Of a stretch of DNA of 64,000 nt, positions 16,845 through 24,649 are shown one piece after another (position 1 is the first letter of the stretch; each line of letters begins with the position of its first letter). This DNA comes from Bacteroidales bacterium UBA6828 (lineage in GTDB: Bacteria; Bacteroidota; Bacteroidia; Bacteroidales; Paludibacteraceae). The translations under genes were made by a program, and so were the position numbers. Where the stretch lies: assembly GCA_002452095.1 (NCBI GenBank), contig DKEG01000046.1:21292-85291 (forward strand), read 5' to 3'. The notes beneath the pieces were generated by a model. The model was not told the DNA's origin. It was given only the letters and a program-made list of their open reading frames with translations, and did no database searches.

Positions 16845-17192
16845 ATGATAGAGGCATGGGGCAGTGGCATACATCGTATCCTTGCTGCATGCAACGAGGA
16901 GGGATTCCCTACCCCGATTATTGAAGAAACTATGGGCGGTATGCAAATCACATTGTGGAATACCCCCCAGAATACCCCCCAGAAAGGCAATATCGAAGAT
17001 TCTTTGTCTGAAAGAATACTCGCGTTGCTGACTGCCAACAACCGCTTATCCCAACGCACCATTGCCAACCAATTGGGCATTGGCTTCGATACAGTGAAAG
17101 AGTATATGACCAAACTCAAACGCACTGGCAAAATACAACGCATTGGTGCTGACAGAGGTGGGTATTGGCAAGTCACAGACACAGATAATTAA
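16845..17192 (+). pseudogene. C-terminal fragment of an AlbA/RecG-like ATP-binding protein
   Basis: The 115 residues begin MIEAWGSGIHRILAACNEEG, which is the GxG-containing end of the HATPase_c_4 domain found in AlbA_2/RecG-like regulators. They continue into a winged helix (ERILALLTANNRLSQRTIAN, then LGIGFDTVKEYMTKLKRTGK). The roughly 350 upstream residues (AlbA_2 domain and most of the ATPase domain) are missing, and the preceding DNA is the end of WbsX. This is therefore a remnant left by recombination. The in-frame repeat NTPQNTPQ is a small duplication. Any remaining function as a small DNA-binding protein is speculative. Confidence 0.75.
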
Positions 17193-17221
17193 TAGTTAAA
17201 CTATAAAACTACGACCTACCG

Positions 17222-18364
17222 ATGACAATTTTCCTTATCGCTCGCGGCTATCCTGAAACACAAGAACCGCAATGGGGTTGCTTTGAAAAAGACCAGGCAG
17301 AAGCCCTTGCTCAATATGGACATAAAGTTGTGATGCTCAGTTATGACGGCAGATTCCGTTGGAGATTCCGTAAATTGGGCTTTACTTACATACAAAAAAA
17401 TAATGTGCATAGCATCAATTATTTTGTATGTCCGAGTATTTTCATAAAACTTTTTGGCACTAAAATAAAGGGAAAATGGGAATGCTGGCAACTCCGCCAC
17501 GTGTACAAAAAGGCTGTTCAATTATATGGGCAGCCGGATATCCTATATTCACACTACCTTTGCCTTTCGCACGAAGCAGTATCTTTGAAACTGAGATTTT
17601 CCAAACCATTGGTGATGATAGAACATTGGAGTGAAATCAATAAAGATACAATCCTGCCGAGGGTACAAAAAATGGGCAGTGATACCTATCGCTATGCAGA
17701 TGCAGTCATTACAGTTGCTCAATCACTGCAAAACAGATTGATGGAACATTTTGGAATTTCTGCTCACGTCGTACATAACATTGCCGGCACAGAATTCTAT
17801 TACCAAAAACACACCTCCATCAACAAATTCACCTTTGTTGCGACAGGCAGTTTGGTCTCGCGAAAAGGCTTCGACTTACTACCCAAAGCCTTTGTCAAGG
17901 CTAATCTCCCAAAAAATCAATGGCAGATGAACATCATCGGAGAAGGACAAGAGCACCAAAACCTACAAACAGCAATAGATAGCAGCGGGCTAACTGATAA
18001 CATTCATCTATTGGGAACTAAAAACAAAGAGCAGATAGCCCAATTACTCAACCAAAGCGATGTGTTCATTCTTCCGTCAAGGAACGAGAATTTCTCTGTC
18101 GCTGTATTGGAAGCACTGGCTTGTGGAGTGCCTGTTATTGCGAGTATCTGTGGTGGTATTAGAGAGTGTATCAATGAGAAAAATGGCTTGCTCTTCCCCG
18201 TCAACGATGTGGATGCGCTCGCCGAGGCCATCAAAACAATGTACCTCAACAGAACCAACTACAACCGCCAAGCCATCGCCGCCGACTGTCAGGCACGCTT
18301 CTCACCCGAGGTTATTGCCCGACAACTCACTGGCATTTTCCAACAGGTCATCGCCAAACAATAA
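17222..18364 (+). CDS. Family 4 glycosyltransferase
   Basis: A 380-residue GT-B glycosyltransferase. The N-terminal half starts with IFLIARGYPETQEPQWGCFE and the C-terminal half has FVATGSLVSRKGFDLLPKAF and LPSRNENFSVAVLEALACGV, the EX7E donor-binding motif of GT4. It probably transfers a hexose or hexosamine in the cytoplasm. Base composition is close to the genome norm, unlike the AT-rich transferases upstream. It is separated from the next gene by an unusual array of 11-bp units, which may mark the end of the exchangeable segment. Confidence 0.9.
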   Translation: MTIFLIARGYPETQEPQWGCFEKDQAEALAQYGHKVVMLSYDGRFRWRFRKLGFTYIQKNNVHSINYFVCPSIFIKLFGTKIKGKWECWQLRHVYKKAVQLYGQPDILYSHYLCLSHEAVSLKLRFSKPLVMIEHWSEINKDTILPRVQKMGSDTYRYADAVITVAQSLQNRLMEHFGISAHVVHNIAGTEFYYQKHTSINKFTFVATGSLVSRKGFDLLPKAFVKANLPKNQWQMNIIGEGQEHQNLQTAIDSSGLTDNIHLLGTKNKEQIAQLLNQSDVFILPSRNENFSVAVLEALACGVPVIASICGGIRECINEKNGLLFPVNDVDALAEAIKTMYLNRTNYNRQAIAADCQARFSPEVIARQLTGIFQQVIAKQ

Positions 18365-18395
18365 CCCGCAACTAGGGTGAGGGCGGGCAGGTAAA

Positions 18396-18461
18396 CTCCC
18401 GCCACTCTCCCGCTACTCTCTATATGACATTCTTATGTGATTCTTATGTGATTCCCTATAC
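18396..18461. repeat. Six consecutive 11-bp units
   Basis: Read in 11-bp steps: CTCCCGCCACT, CTCCCGCTACT, CTCTATATGAC, ATTCTTATGTG, ATTCTTATGTG, ATTCCCTATAC. Two sub-arrays of different sequence run on in the same 11-bp register, which is unlikely to be chance and links them to the other arrays. Confidence 0.8.
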
Positions 18462-18513
18462 AACTCCGAAGCAAAACCGAAAGAATATAGTGCGAATATC
18501 ATAAAAATATAGT

Positions 18514-18521
18514 AACTTTGC
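18514..18521 (+). promoter_or_regulatory. Minus-7 element before the 142-residue gene
   Basis: TAACTTTG at 18514-18521, 28 nt before the start codon, matches the Bacteroidetes -7 consensus. I see no convincing TTTG at the -33 position. Confidence 0.5.
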
Positions 18522-18549
18522 CACCTCACTGATTACCTTATTTTGTCCT

Positions 18550-18978
18550 ATGTCAGAAGCAATTTTAGAACCCACCCTTGAGTCTTTGCACGGCAAACTC
18601 AGCATAAACTCCAACATCATCTTCCGTCGCAAGACCCCGCAAGTCACCGGCAAGCGTGCCATTTCCTGCGGGCCACAAGAGGCGTATGTCGTTACCAAAC
18701 CACGCGACTGGAAGAAGAACCCGCCGCGCGGTGCCGAACTCGAAAAGATTAACCGCTTTCGGGAAGCCTGCCGACTCACCTCCGAGCAACTCAACAACCC
18801 CGAAACGCGGGTCGTCTGGGAGCAACGTTTCAACCGCCAACTCCACTATGCCGACCCCGAAAGTCCCCAAGACCCGTCCACAGGACGACAAAAAGTATAT
18901 ACCCAACTTTGGGCGTACACACGTGCCGCCATCCTACGCCAACTCCAAAACGACGCTCAAAACACCCCAAACCCCTAA
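18550..18978 (+). CDS. Conserved small protein of unknown function
   Basis: A 142-residue hydrophilic, basic protein I cannot assign to a named family, though its style (FRRKTPQVTGKRAISCGPQE, then GRQKVYTQLWAYTRAAILRQ at the C-terminal end) resembles short proteins that recur in Bacteroidales genomes. No signal peptide, membrane segment or metal motif is seen. It has its own -7 element and lies between two parts of the glycan locus, after the 11-bp array, so it need not belong to glycan synthesis. Coding bias resembles its downstream neighbours, which supports it being a real gene. Confidence 0.6.
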   Translation: MSEAILEPTLESLHGKLSINSNIIFRRKTPQVTGKRAISCGPQEAYVVTKPRDWKKNPPRGAELEKINRFREACRLTSEQLNNPETRVVWEQRFNRQLHYADPESPQDPSTGRQKVYTQLWAYTRAAILRQLQNDAQNTPNP

Positions 18979-19057
18979 TCAAACTGCCAATCACAAGACT
19001 ATCACCCGTTTTCTGCAATAGCAACAAACAAACTTATAGACAATTAACAAACACAAC

Positions 19058-19089
19058 CTTGCATAGTTAAAATAATTTTTGTAACTTTG
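19058..19089 (+). promoter_or_regulatory. Promoter of the acyl-module operon
   Basis: CTTG (19058-19061), 20 nt, TAACTTTG (19082-19089), ending 19 nt before the PglD-like start. It marks the start of a run of nine tightly packed genes to 25258. Confidence 0.75.
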
Positions 19090-19108
19090 CAGCCCAATTA
19101 AGAGTACA

Positions 19109-19738
19109 ATGAAACATTTGGTTATCATAGGCGCAGGCGGCATGGGGCGCACCATGTTCGATATGGCATGCGAGAGCATCGGCTATGGTGAGACGTATGA
19201 TATTCATGGGTTTATCGATGATAACACCCACGCATTGGATAGTTTTCCGAACTATCCCTCAATGCTTGGTACTATCTCCGACTACCAGCCGCAGCCCGAC
19301 GACATCTTTATCTGTTCCATCGGCGGCATCTCACGACGTAAATGTATGGAAGAAATCATTAGTCGGGGAGGACGTTTCCTAACGATGATTCACAAGACGG
19401 CACGTCTTGGCACCAATGTGCATATCGGCGAAGGTACTGTCATTGGGGCATTTACCTCAATTGGTGCCGATGCCCGCGTAGGTAAATGCAACCTCATTCA
19501 GTCCTATACCGTCATCGGACACGACTCGCGTATTGGAGATTGGAATCGCATAGACACACACGTTACACTTGTAGGCGGAACGATTGTGGAAGACGAAGCA
19601 GACATCCACACTGCAGCAATGATAAGCCACAATGTAGTTGTCGAGAGCCTGTCCCGAGTGGCAGCCTGCAGTTTCGTTATCCGCCGAGTCAGAACCGGCA
19701 CTACTGTAATGGGCAATCCTGCCAAAAGACTAATGTAA
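19109..19738 (+). CDS. Sugar O/N-acyltransferase, PglD/NeuD-like
   Basis: A 209-residue left-handed beta-helix acyltransferase. Residues 1-80 form the small Rossmann-like domain that binds the nucleotide sugar (LVIIGAGGMGRTMFDMA) and residues 90-200 are hexapeptide repeats (LGTNVHIGEGTVIGAFTSIG). The PglD-type catalytic His is probably in TVIGHDSRIGD. PglD acetylates the 4-amino group of UDP-4-amino-4,6-dideoxy-GlcNAc. The DegT aminotransferase at 25918 could make such an amino sugar. Because an acyl-carrier-protein gene follows after 22 nt, the acyl donor here may be an acyl-ACP rather than acetyl-CoA; that is inference. Confidence 0.88.
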   Translation: MKHLVIIGAGGMGRTMFDMACESIGYGETYDIHGFIDDNTHALDSFPNYPSMLGTISDYQPQPDDIFICSIGGISRRKCMEEIISRGGRFLTMIHKTARLGTNVHIGEGTVIGAFTSIGADARVGKCNLIQSYTVIGHDSRIGDWNRIDTHVTLVGGTIVEDEADIHTAAMISHNVVVESLSRVAACSFVIRRVRTGTTVMGNPAKRLM

Positions 19739-19760
19739 TCAAGAATAAAATACAAACTAT

Positions 19761-19991
19761 ATGGATATTCAACAATTTATTCAGAACGTAGCAGACCAGT
19801 TCGATGAACTGAATGTAGAACTGACTCCCGAAACCCAATTCCGCAAAGTAGAAGGCTGGACTTCTTTGGTAGCCCTCTTGGTTATAACAATGGTGGACGA
19901 GGAATATGGTATTGTTCTTCCCCCGGAAGAAATGCGCAAAACAAACACCATACAAGAGTTATACGACCTCGTGGTCAGCAAACAGGCGTAA
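19761..19991 (+). CDS. Acyl carrier protein, first copy
   Basis: A 76-residue acidic four-helix carrier. The phosphopantetheine attachment site is probably Ser35 in GWTSLVALLVI, where the usual Asp before Ser is Thr. It is shorter and more divergent than the housekeeping AcpP, which suggests a pathway-specific carrier. Its stop overlaps the start of the next SDR gene by 1 nt. The neighbours (two reductases, an acyl ligase, a second carrier and a ketosynthase) indicate that an acyl group is built or loaded on these carriers. Confidence 0.9.
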   Translation: MDIQQFIQNVADQFDELNVELTPETQFRKVEGWTSLVALLVITMVDEEYGIVLPPEEMRKTNTIQELYDLVVSKQA

Positions 19992-20737
19992 TGTACAATC
20001 CTTTCTCGCTCATAGGCAAAACCATCCTGATTACAGGAGCATCCTCCGGAATAGGTCGTGCAACGGCTATCGAATGTAGTCGTATGGGGGCTACGTGCAT
20101 TTTGACAGGACGCAACGAAGAACGGCTTAAGGAAACTATTTCTTTACTGGAAGGCGTTGACCACCAATACATTGTTGCTGATTTAGAGAAAGCAGATAAT
20201 ATTCACAGATTAGTTGCTGAATTACAAGGAATTGATGGTTGTGTCAACAATGCAGGAGTGCTTGGATTAACACCAGTTCTCGGATTATCCGCAGAAAAGA
20301 TAACACAGATGCAAACTATAAATCTGAATGCGCCGATGTTATTGATACAAAGTCTCCTCAAGAATAAGAAAATACGAAAGAATGCCTCTATTGTATTCAC
20401 GTCCTCTGTATCTGGCGTATATCGTGTCAGCATCGGTAATGCCATTTATGCAACAACGAAATGCGGTATAGATGCATTTATGAGAACCGCTGCTTTAGAA
20501 TTATCAGGAAAGGGTATTCGTTGTAATAGTGTTAACCCTGGAATGATAGAGACGGAATCATTGACTGTCATCCCTATGAATAAAGAGCAGAACAAAGAAA
20601 ACATTAGGCGATATCCATTGAAACGATATGGAAAACCGGAAGAAGTTGCATATGCCATCATTTATCTGCTTTCAGATGCTTCAGCATGGGTAACAGGAAC
20701 CGAACTAAAAATTGATGGTGGCTTAAGCCTTTCGTAG
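19991..20737 (+). CDS. Short-chain dehydrogenase/reductase, FabG-like (first)
   Basis: A 248-residue NAD(P)-dependent SDR. The cofactor motif is TGASSGIG at about residues 17-24. The catalytic Ser lies in VFTSSVSGVY and the Tyr-x3-Lys is YATTK. The ending TGTELKIDGGLSLS is typical of 3-oxoacyl-ACP reductase-like enzymes. Between two ACPs and a KASIII it probably reduces a 3-oxoacyl-ACP. The 3' half is more AT-rich than flanking genes. The start overlaps the ACP stop by 1 nt; the second SDR begins 7 nt later. Confidence 0.9.
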   Translation: MYNPFSLIGKTILITGASSGIGRATAIECSRMGATCILTGRNEERLKETISLLEGVDHQYIVADLEKADNIHRLVAELQGIDGCVNNAGVLGLTPVLGLSAEKITQMQTINLNAPMLLIQSLLKNKKIRKNASIVFTSSVSGVYRVSIGNAIYATTKCGIDAFMRTAALELSGKGIRCNSVNPGMIETESLTVIPMNKEQNKENIRRYPLKRYGKPEEVAYAIIYLLSDASAWVTGTELKIDGGLSLS

Positions 20738-20744
20738 ATAAAGA

Positions 20745-21479
20745 ATGAACATTATGGACCTACTACAAGACAAAGTCTGTATCATCACGGGCGCGGCACA
20801 AGGTATCGGCAAGCAGATAGCAAAGCAGTTTGCCGACGATGGTGCCATAGTCTATGCCTGTGACCGGCAGGATTTCACATCGGACAACGACCGTATTCGC
20901 CCCCTCGTTATGGACGTCACGGACGCCGGCAGCGTCAAAGCCGCTTTTATGCAAATATACAAAGCGGAGGGACGTATAGACTGTCTCGTCAATAACGCAG
21001 GCATCGTCTATAACCGCAAGATAGGTATGATTGTCCGTGAGGAGACGGAGCGAATGTTTCTGGTCAACGTCATCGCTGTCTTGGAGATGATTCAGTTGGT
21101 CAGCCGCCTTATGGCGCGCAATGGCGGAGGAAGTATCGTCAATATCGCTTCCGTCACTGCCGTATTGGGTTCTCCGGGGCAAGTGGCATATTCCGCTACC
21201 AAAGGCGCAATCATCTCCATGACCAAGTCTGCGGCGAAGGAACTCGCACCGCAGGGCATTCGCGTCAATGCCGTTGCACCGGGCATCGTCAAGACAGAGC
21301 GCTTCGCCGAACTCTACGAAGCCAACGGTGAGAAAATTGATGCCCGTATTCAGCGTATTGCACTCGGCAGGCTCGGCACACCCGAAGACATTGCCAACGC
21401 CTGCGCATTCTTGGCGTCCGACCGGGCAAGTTACATCTCGGGGCAGATACTCGGAGTGGACGGTTGTGCCTCTATTTAA
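20745..21479 (+). CDS. Short-chain dehydrogenase/reductase, FabG-like (second)
   Basis: A 244-residue SDR with TGAAQGIG near residue 15, NNAG in the middle, catalytic Ser in IVNIASVTAVLG and YSATK, and the ending SGQILGVDGC. It resembles FabG, which reduces 3-oxoacyl-ACP to 3-hydroxyacyl-ACP. Sequence and base composition differ clearly from the preceding SDR, so this is not a recent duplication; the two probably act on different substrates or steps. Its stop codon overlaps the next start (TAATG). Confidence 0.9.
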   Translation: MNIMDLLQDKVCIITGAAQGIGKQIAKQFADDGAIVYACDRQDFTSDNDRIRPLVMDVTDAGSVKAAFMQIYKAEGRIDCLVNNAGIVYNRKIGMIVREETERMFLVNVIAVLEMIQLVSRLMARNGGGSIVNIASVTAVLGSPGQVAYSATKGAIISMTKSAAKELAPQGIRVNAVAPGIVKTERFAELYEANGEKIDARIQRIALGRLGTPEDIANACAFLASDRASYISGQILGVDGCASI

Positions 21480-22891
21480 TGTTTGCGAATACAATGTTGT
21501 TAGGTCTCGAACATATTGACCCGCAGCGGCTTGCCGCCATTGATTCCAACGGCGGCACGCTCCGTTATGCCGACATATCCGCATTGGCGGACACCATCAC
21601 CCGTACCGTTCCGCAACGGGCATTGTGCTTTCTCTTGGTGGAGAACAATATCGGCGGCATAGCATGGGTTATGGCAATGCTGCAAAGTCGCCGCTTGGTA
21701 CCTTTGATACTCAATGCCAAAACGGAAGCCACCCTCTACCAAAACCTGCTCTCCACCTATCGCCCCGCATACGTATGTGCAACGGATTCCCTGTGTATGG
21801 AGGGAAGTCCCCTGCACAGTCAGTTCGGTTATACACTCTGTCGGACAACCAATCCCCTGTCCGAACTGCACCCCGACCTGAGTCACCTCTTGCCTACATC
21901 AGGCAGCACGGGCAGCCCCAAGTTGGTACGCCACTGCTATGACAATATCGAAGCGGCAGGGTTGAACATTTCCACCTTCTTTGAACTCAAACCCGCAGAC
22001 CGCCCGCTCATGGTGTTGCCCTTATATTATACTATGGGGCTGTCTATGGTATTCAGCCATTTGCGCATAGGTGCCACTGTCCTCATCACGGGACTGAGTA
22101 TGACCGACCCTAAGTTCTGGGCATTCCTCAAAGACCAACACGCCACCTCCTTCACAGGCGTACCATATAGTTTCCAAATCCTCAACCTGATGCGGTTCTT
22201 CCGAATGGATTTGCCTGACTTGGAGTTGCTCACGCAAGGAGGAGGGAAAATGCCGACCGACCTCAACCTCAAGTTTGCCGAATACTGCCGCGACCACAAC
22301 AAACGCTGGATTGCCACCTACGGACAGTCGGAATGTACGGCACGTATGGCTTATCTCCCTGCCAAGTGGGCGATAGAGAAAGTCGGTAGTATCGGAATCG
22401 CTGTACCCAACGCCGAGTTGTCTCTCTTGGCGGAAGACGGAACGCCCGTCACTGCTCCGCACACCGAAGGCGAAATGTGCTACCGTGGAAAGAATGTAAC
22501 AATGGGCTACGCACGCAGTCTTGCCGACTTGGCTTTGGGAGACGAACGGCACGGATTCATACGCACAGGCGACTTGGCATACTTCGACGAAGACGGCTGT
22601 TATTATATTGTCGGACGTATGGGACGTTTCCTCAAACTGTTTGGTATGCGTGTCGGACTGGACGAATGTGAACAAATCCTGCAAACCGACTGCGGCGTGG
22701 AGTGTGCCTGCGTGGGTACGGACGAGAAGATGATTGTGTACATCACCGATCCCCGCAAGCAGGACGAGGTGAAGAACACTCTCGTGCAAAAGACGCACAT
22801 CGTTGCCACATCCTTTGAGATACGTGTTATACCCGAAATACCGAAAAACGAGACGGGCAAGAAACTATATAGTAAACTTTCAAACCAATAA
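21479..22891 (+). CDS. Acyl-adenylating ligase (AMP-binding enzyme)
   Basis: About 470 residues of the ANL superfamily. The ATP-binding loop reads LLPTSGSTGSPKLVRH, the A5-like block is ATYGQSECTARM, the A7-A8 region includes FIRTGDLAYFDEDGCYYIVG followed by GRMGRFLKLFGMRV, and the C-terminal Lys lies in NETGKKLYSKL. It activates a carboxylic acid as acyl-AMP and most likely loads it on one of the two adjacent ACPs. An open frame starts at TTG 21464, but ATG at 21479, overlapping the SDR stop, is the natural start. The second ACP follows after 5 nt. Confidence 0.9.
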   Translation: MFANTMLLGLEHIDPQRLAAIDSNGGTLRYADISALADTITRTVPQRALCFLLVENNIGGIAWVMAMLQSRRLVPLILNAKTEATLYQNLLSTYRPAYVCATDSLCMEGSPLHSQFGYTLCRTTNPLSELHPDLSHLLPTSGSTGSPKLVRHCYDNIEAAGLNISTFFELKPADRPLMVLPLYYTMGLSMVFSHLRIGATVLITGLSMTDPKFWAFLKDQHATSFTGVPYSFQILNLMRFFRMDLPDLELLTQGGGKMPTDLNLKFAEYCRDHNKRWIATYGQSECTARMAYLPAKWAIEKVGSIGIAVPNAELSLLAEDGTPVTAPHTEGEMCYRGKNVTMGYARSLADLALGDERHGFIRTGDLAYFDEDGCYYIVGRMGRFLKLFGMRVGLDECEQILQTDCGVECACVGTDEKMIVYITDPRKQDEVKNTLVQKTHIVATSFEIRVIPEIPKNETGKKLYSKLSNQ

Positions 22892-22896
22892 ATACA

Positions 22897-23136
22897 ATGA
22901 CTAACTTGGAAAAATATAACGCCATCTTTGGCGAAGTCTTTGGAGTAACCGCCGACCAATTGGGAGACAACTTCTCCAAAGAGACGGTCAGCGAGTGGGA
23001 CTCCGTGCACCAACTGAACATCATCTCTCTTATGGAGGAGACCTTCGACTTGATGCTTGACCCCGAAGACATCATGGCTTGCACAAGTTACGCCGCCGGC
23101 AAAGACATCCTCACCCGCAACGGCATAGAACTATAA
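22897..23136 (+). CDS. Acyl carrier protein, second copy
   Basis: A 79-residue carrier with the phosphopantetheine Ser36 in EWDSVHQLNII, the standard Asp-Ser pair. It lies 5 nt after the adenylating ligase and 4 nt before the ketosynthase, so it is the likely shuttle between them. It is clearly different in sequence from the first ACP at 19761. Two distinct ACPs in one short operon suggest that starter and extender, or loading and transfer to sugar, use separate carriers. Confidence 0.92.
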   Translation: MTNLEKYNAIFGEVFGVTADQLGDNFSKETVSEWDSVHQLNIISLMEETFDLMLDPEDIMACTSYAAGKDILTRNGIEL

Positions 23137-23140
23137 TACT

Positions 23141-24205
23141 ATGGCACGCTGGACTATAAAGAATGTGCGCCTTGCAGGTGTTTCTGCTTGTATGCCGAAG
23201 CATATTGTCAAGACTGCAGATATACCTCTTTTCAACAAAGAGGAAGCCGCGGTTTTTGATAATACCGTAGGCATCCGTGAACGTCGTATAGGTCCTGATA
23301 CACTATGTGCATCCGATATGTGCCAAGCGGCAGCAGAAAAACTTTTGGCAGAGTTGGGATGGGAGCGAGATAGCATAGATATGCTTGTCTTTGAATCTGT
23401 AACAGCGGATTTCCATCCCACTCCGCCCACATCATGCGTATTACAAGACAGATTAGGATTATCTACTGACTGTTTCTGCATAGACTTGCCTATGGGATGT
23501 TGCGGTACACTGTACGCTATCAATGTGGCTGGCAACATGTTGTCCTCCGGCAACATCCACCGAGCATTGTTATTGGTAGGAGACACCGCTTTGCGTATGG
23601 GGTCTAAGCAGGATAAAAGTCGTGTACCTTTGTTTGGAGACTGCGGTACTGCCATTGCATTGGAATACGACACTACAGCAAAAGACATCGTAATCGATTT
23701 CCATACATTAGGTAGTGGTTATAAGGCACTTATGACACCCCACGGAGGTTTCCGACACCCTGTTTCTCCCGACTCTTTCACTTTGGAAGACTTTGGCAAT
23801 GGCATCATTCGCGCCCCGAAAGACACGCTCATAGATGGTATGTCTGTATTGACATTCGCCATCTCACGCCCGCCAAAGTCTATACAGCAACTGATTGATG
23901 ATTACCATATTGATGTAAATACAGATATTGATTATTTCCTTATTCACCAAGCCAATAAGTTAATAGTTGACCGCGTAGTAAAGAAATTACACTTGCCTAT
24001 AGACAAAGTTCCTTACGACTTGGAGGAGTTTGGCAACTTGGGCGGTGCCAGTATCCCATCTCTAATGGTAACCCGGATTGCAGATGCTCTTCGTGGTGAT
24101 AAGCCCACTCGTATGTTGGCATCTTCTTTCGGCTTGGGTCTCAGTTGGGGCACTATGCTCCTGACTGCGAATAACGTAATCATCCCTGATTTGATAGAAC
24201 TATGA
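23141..24205 (+). CDS. 3-oxoacyl-ACP synthase III-like ketosynthase
   Basis: A 354-residue KASIII-like condensing enzyme with a complete triad: Cys120 in MGCCGTLYA, His269 in YFLIHQANKL and Asn299 in EEFGNLGGASIPS. KASIII enzymes condense an acyl-CoA starter with an acyl-ACP. Here, in a glycan operon with two ACPs, two reductases and a ligase, it probably makes a short 3-oxoacyl chain destined for a sugar, although some KASIII relatives act as acyltransferases without condensation. No dehydratase or enoyl reductase gene is nearby, so a 3-hydroxyacyl product is the simplest prediction. It overlaps the next start (ATGA). Confidence 0.92.
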   Translation: MARWTIKNVRLAGVSACMPKHIVKTADIPLFNKEEAAVFDNTVGIRERRIGPDTLCASDMCQAAAEKLLAELGWERDSIDMLVFESVTADFHPTPPTSCVLQDRLGLSTDCFCIDLPMGCCGTLYAINVAGNMLSSGNIHRALLLVGDTALRMGSKQDKSRVPLFGDCGTAIALEYDTTAKDIVIDFHTLGSGYKALMTPHGGFRHPVSPDSFTLEDFGNGIIRAPKDTLIDGMSVLTFAISRPPKSIQQLIDDYHIDVNTDIDYFLIHQANKLIVDRVVKKLHLPIDKVPYDLEEFGNLGGASIPSLMVTRIADALRGDKPTRMLASSFGLGLSWGTMLLTANNVIIPDLIEL

Positions 24206-24630
24206 GCCTTCGTAGCAGACTTTGGACTATTGCGACAAACGCCTACCCTGCCTATCTGCGTCTTGTGTACAAGATATCTCTTGGCAAGGGAGTACGTATC
24301 GCCTACCGCGCCCATCTGGACAAAAGTATCAACCCGCGCGGTATTCATATCGGGGACAGAACGTGGGTATTGAATGGAGCATTTGTTATGGCGCACGACC
24401 ACTGTCGTCACCTGAAAGCGGATACATACATCGGCAATGATTGTGTTATAGGAATCAATGCTATCATTATGCCAGGCTTGCACATTGGTAATCAGGTAAT
24501 TATAGGGGGGGGGAGCGTAGTTACAAAGGATATTCCTGATAATTGCATTGCCGTTGGAAACCCTGCCAAAGTAATCAAGACGGGTATCAAAGTGTACAAC
24601 GGACAAATCATAAACGATACAAACGAGTAA
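24202..24630 (+). CDS. Hexapeptide-repeat acyltransferase (WcaF/LacA-like)
   Basis: A 142-residue left-handed beta-helix acyltransferase. Hexapeptide repeats run from about residue 45 to 120 (GIHIGDRTWVLNGAFVMAHD, with the likely catalytic His in MAHDHCRH), ending IAVGNPAKVIK. It probably O-acetylates or O-acylates a sugar of the glycan. The gene contains a run of nine G at 24505-24513 encoding Gly-Gly-Gly; slippage there would truncate the protein, so it could be phase variable. It is coupled to the KASIII gene by a 4-nt overlap. Confidence 0.87.
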   Translation: MSLRSRLWTIATNAYPAYLRLVYKISLGKGVRIAYRAHLDKSINPRGIHIGDRTWVLNGAFVMAHDHCRHLKADTYIGNDCVIGINAIIMPGLHIGNQVIIGGGSVVTKDIPDNCIAVGNPAKVIKTGIKVYNGQIINDTNE

Positions 24631-24649
24631 AAACAAAAACGCAATATAG

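Noticed and set aside
18396..18461. CRISPR array
   Set aside because: Units are 11 bp and directly adjacent with no spacers; no cas genes occur in the window.
20763..21584. Minus-strand frame of 273 residues opposite the second SDR
   Set aside because: The plus strand encodes a complete SDR with all motifs; the minus frame is an antisense shadow.
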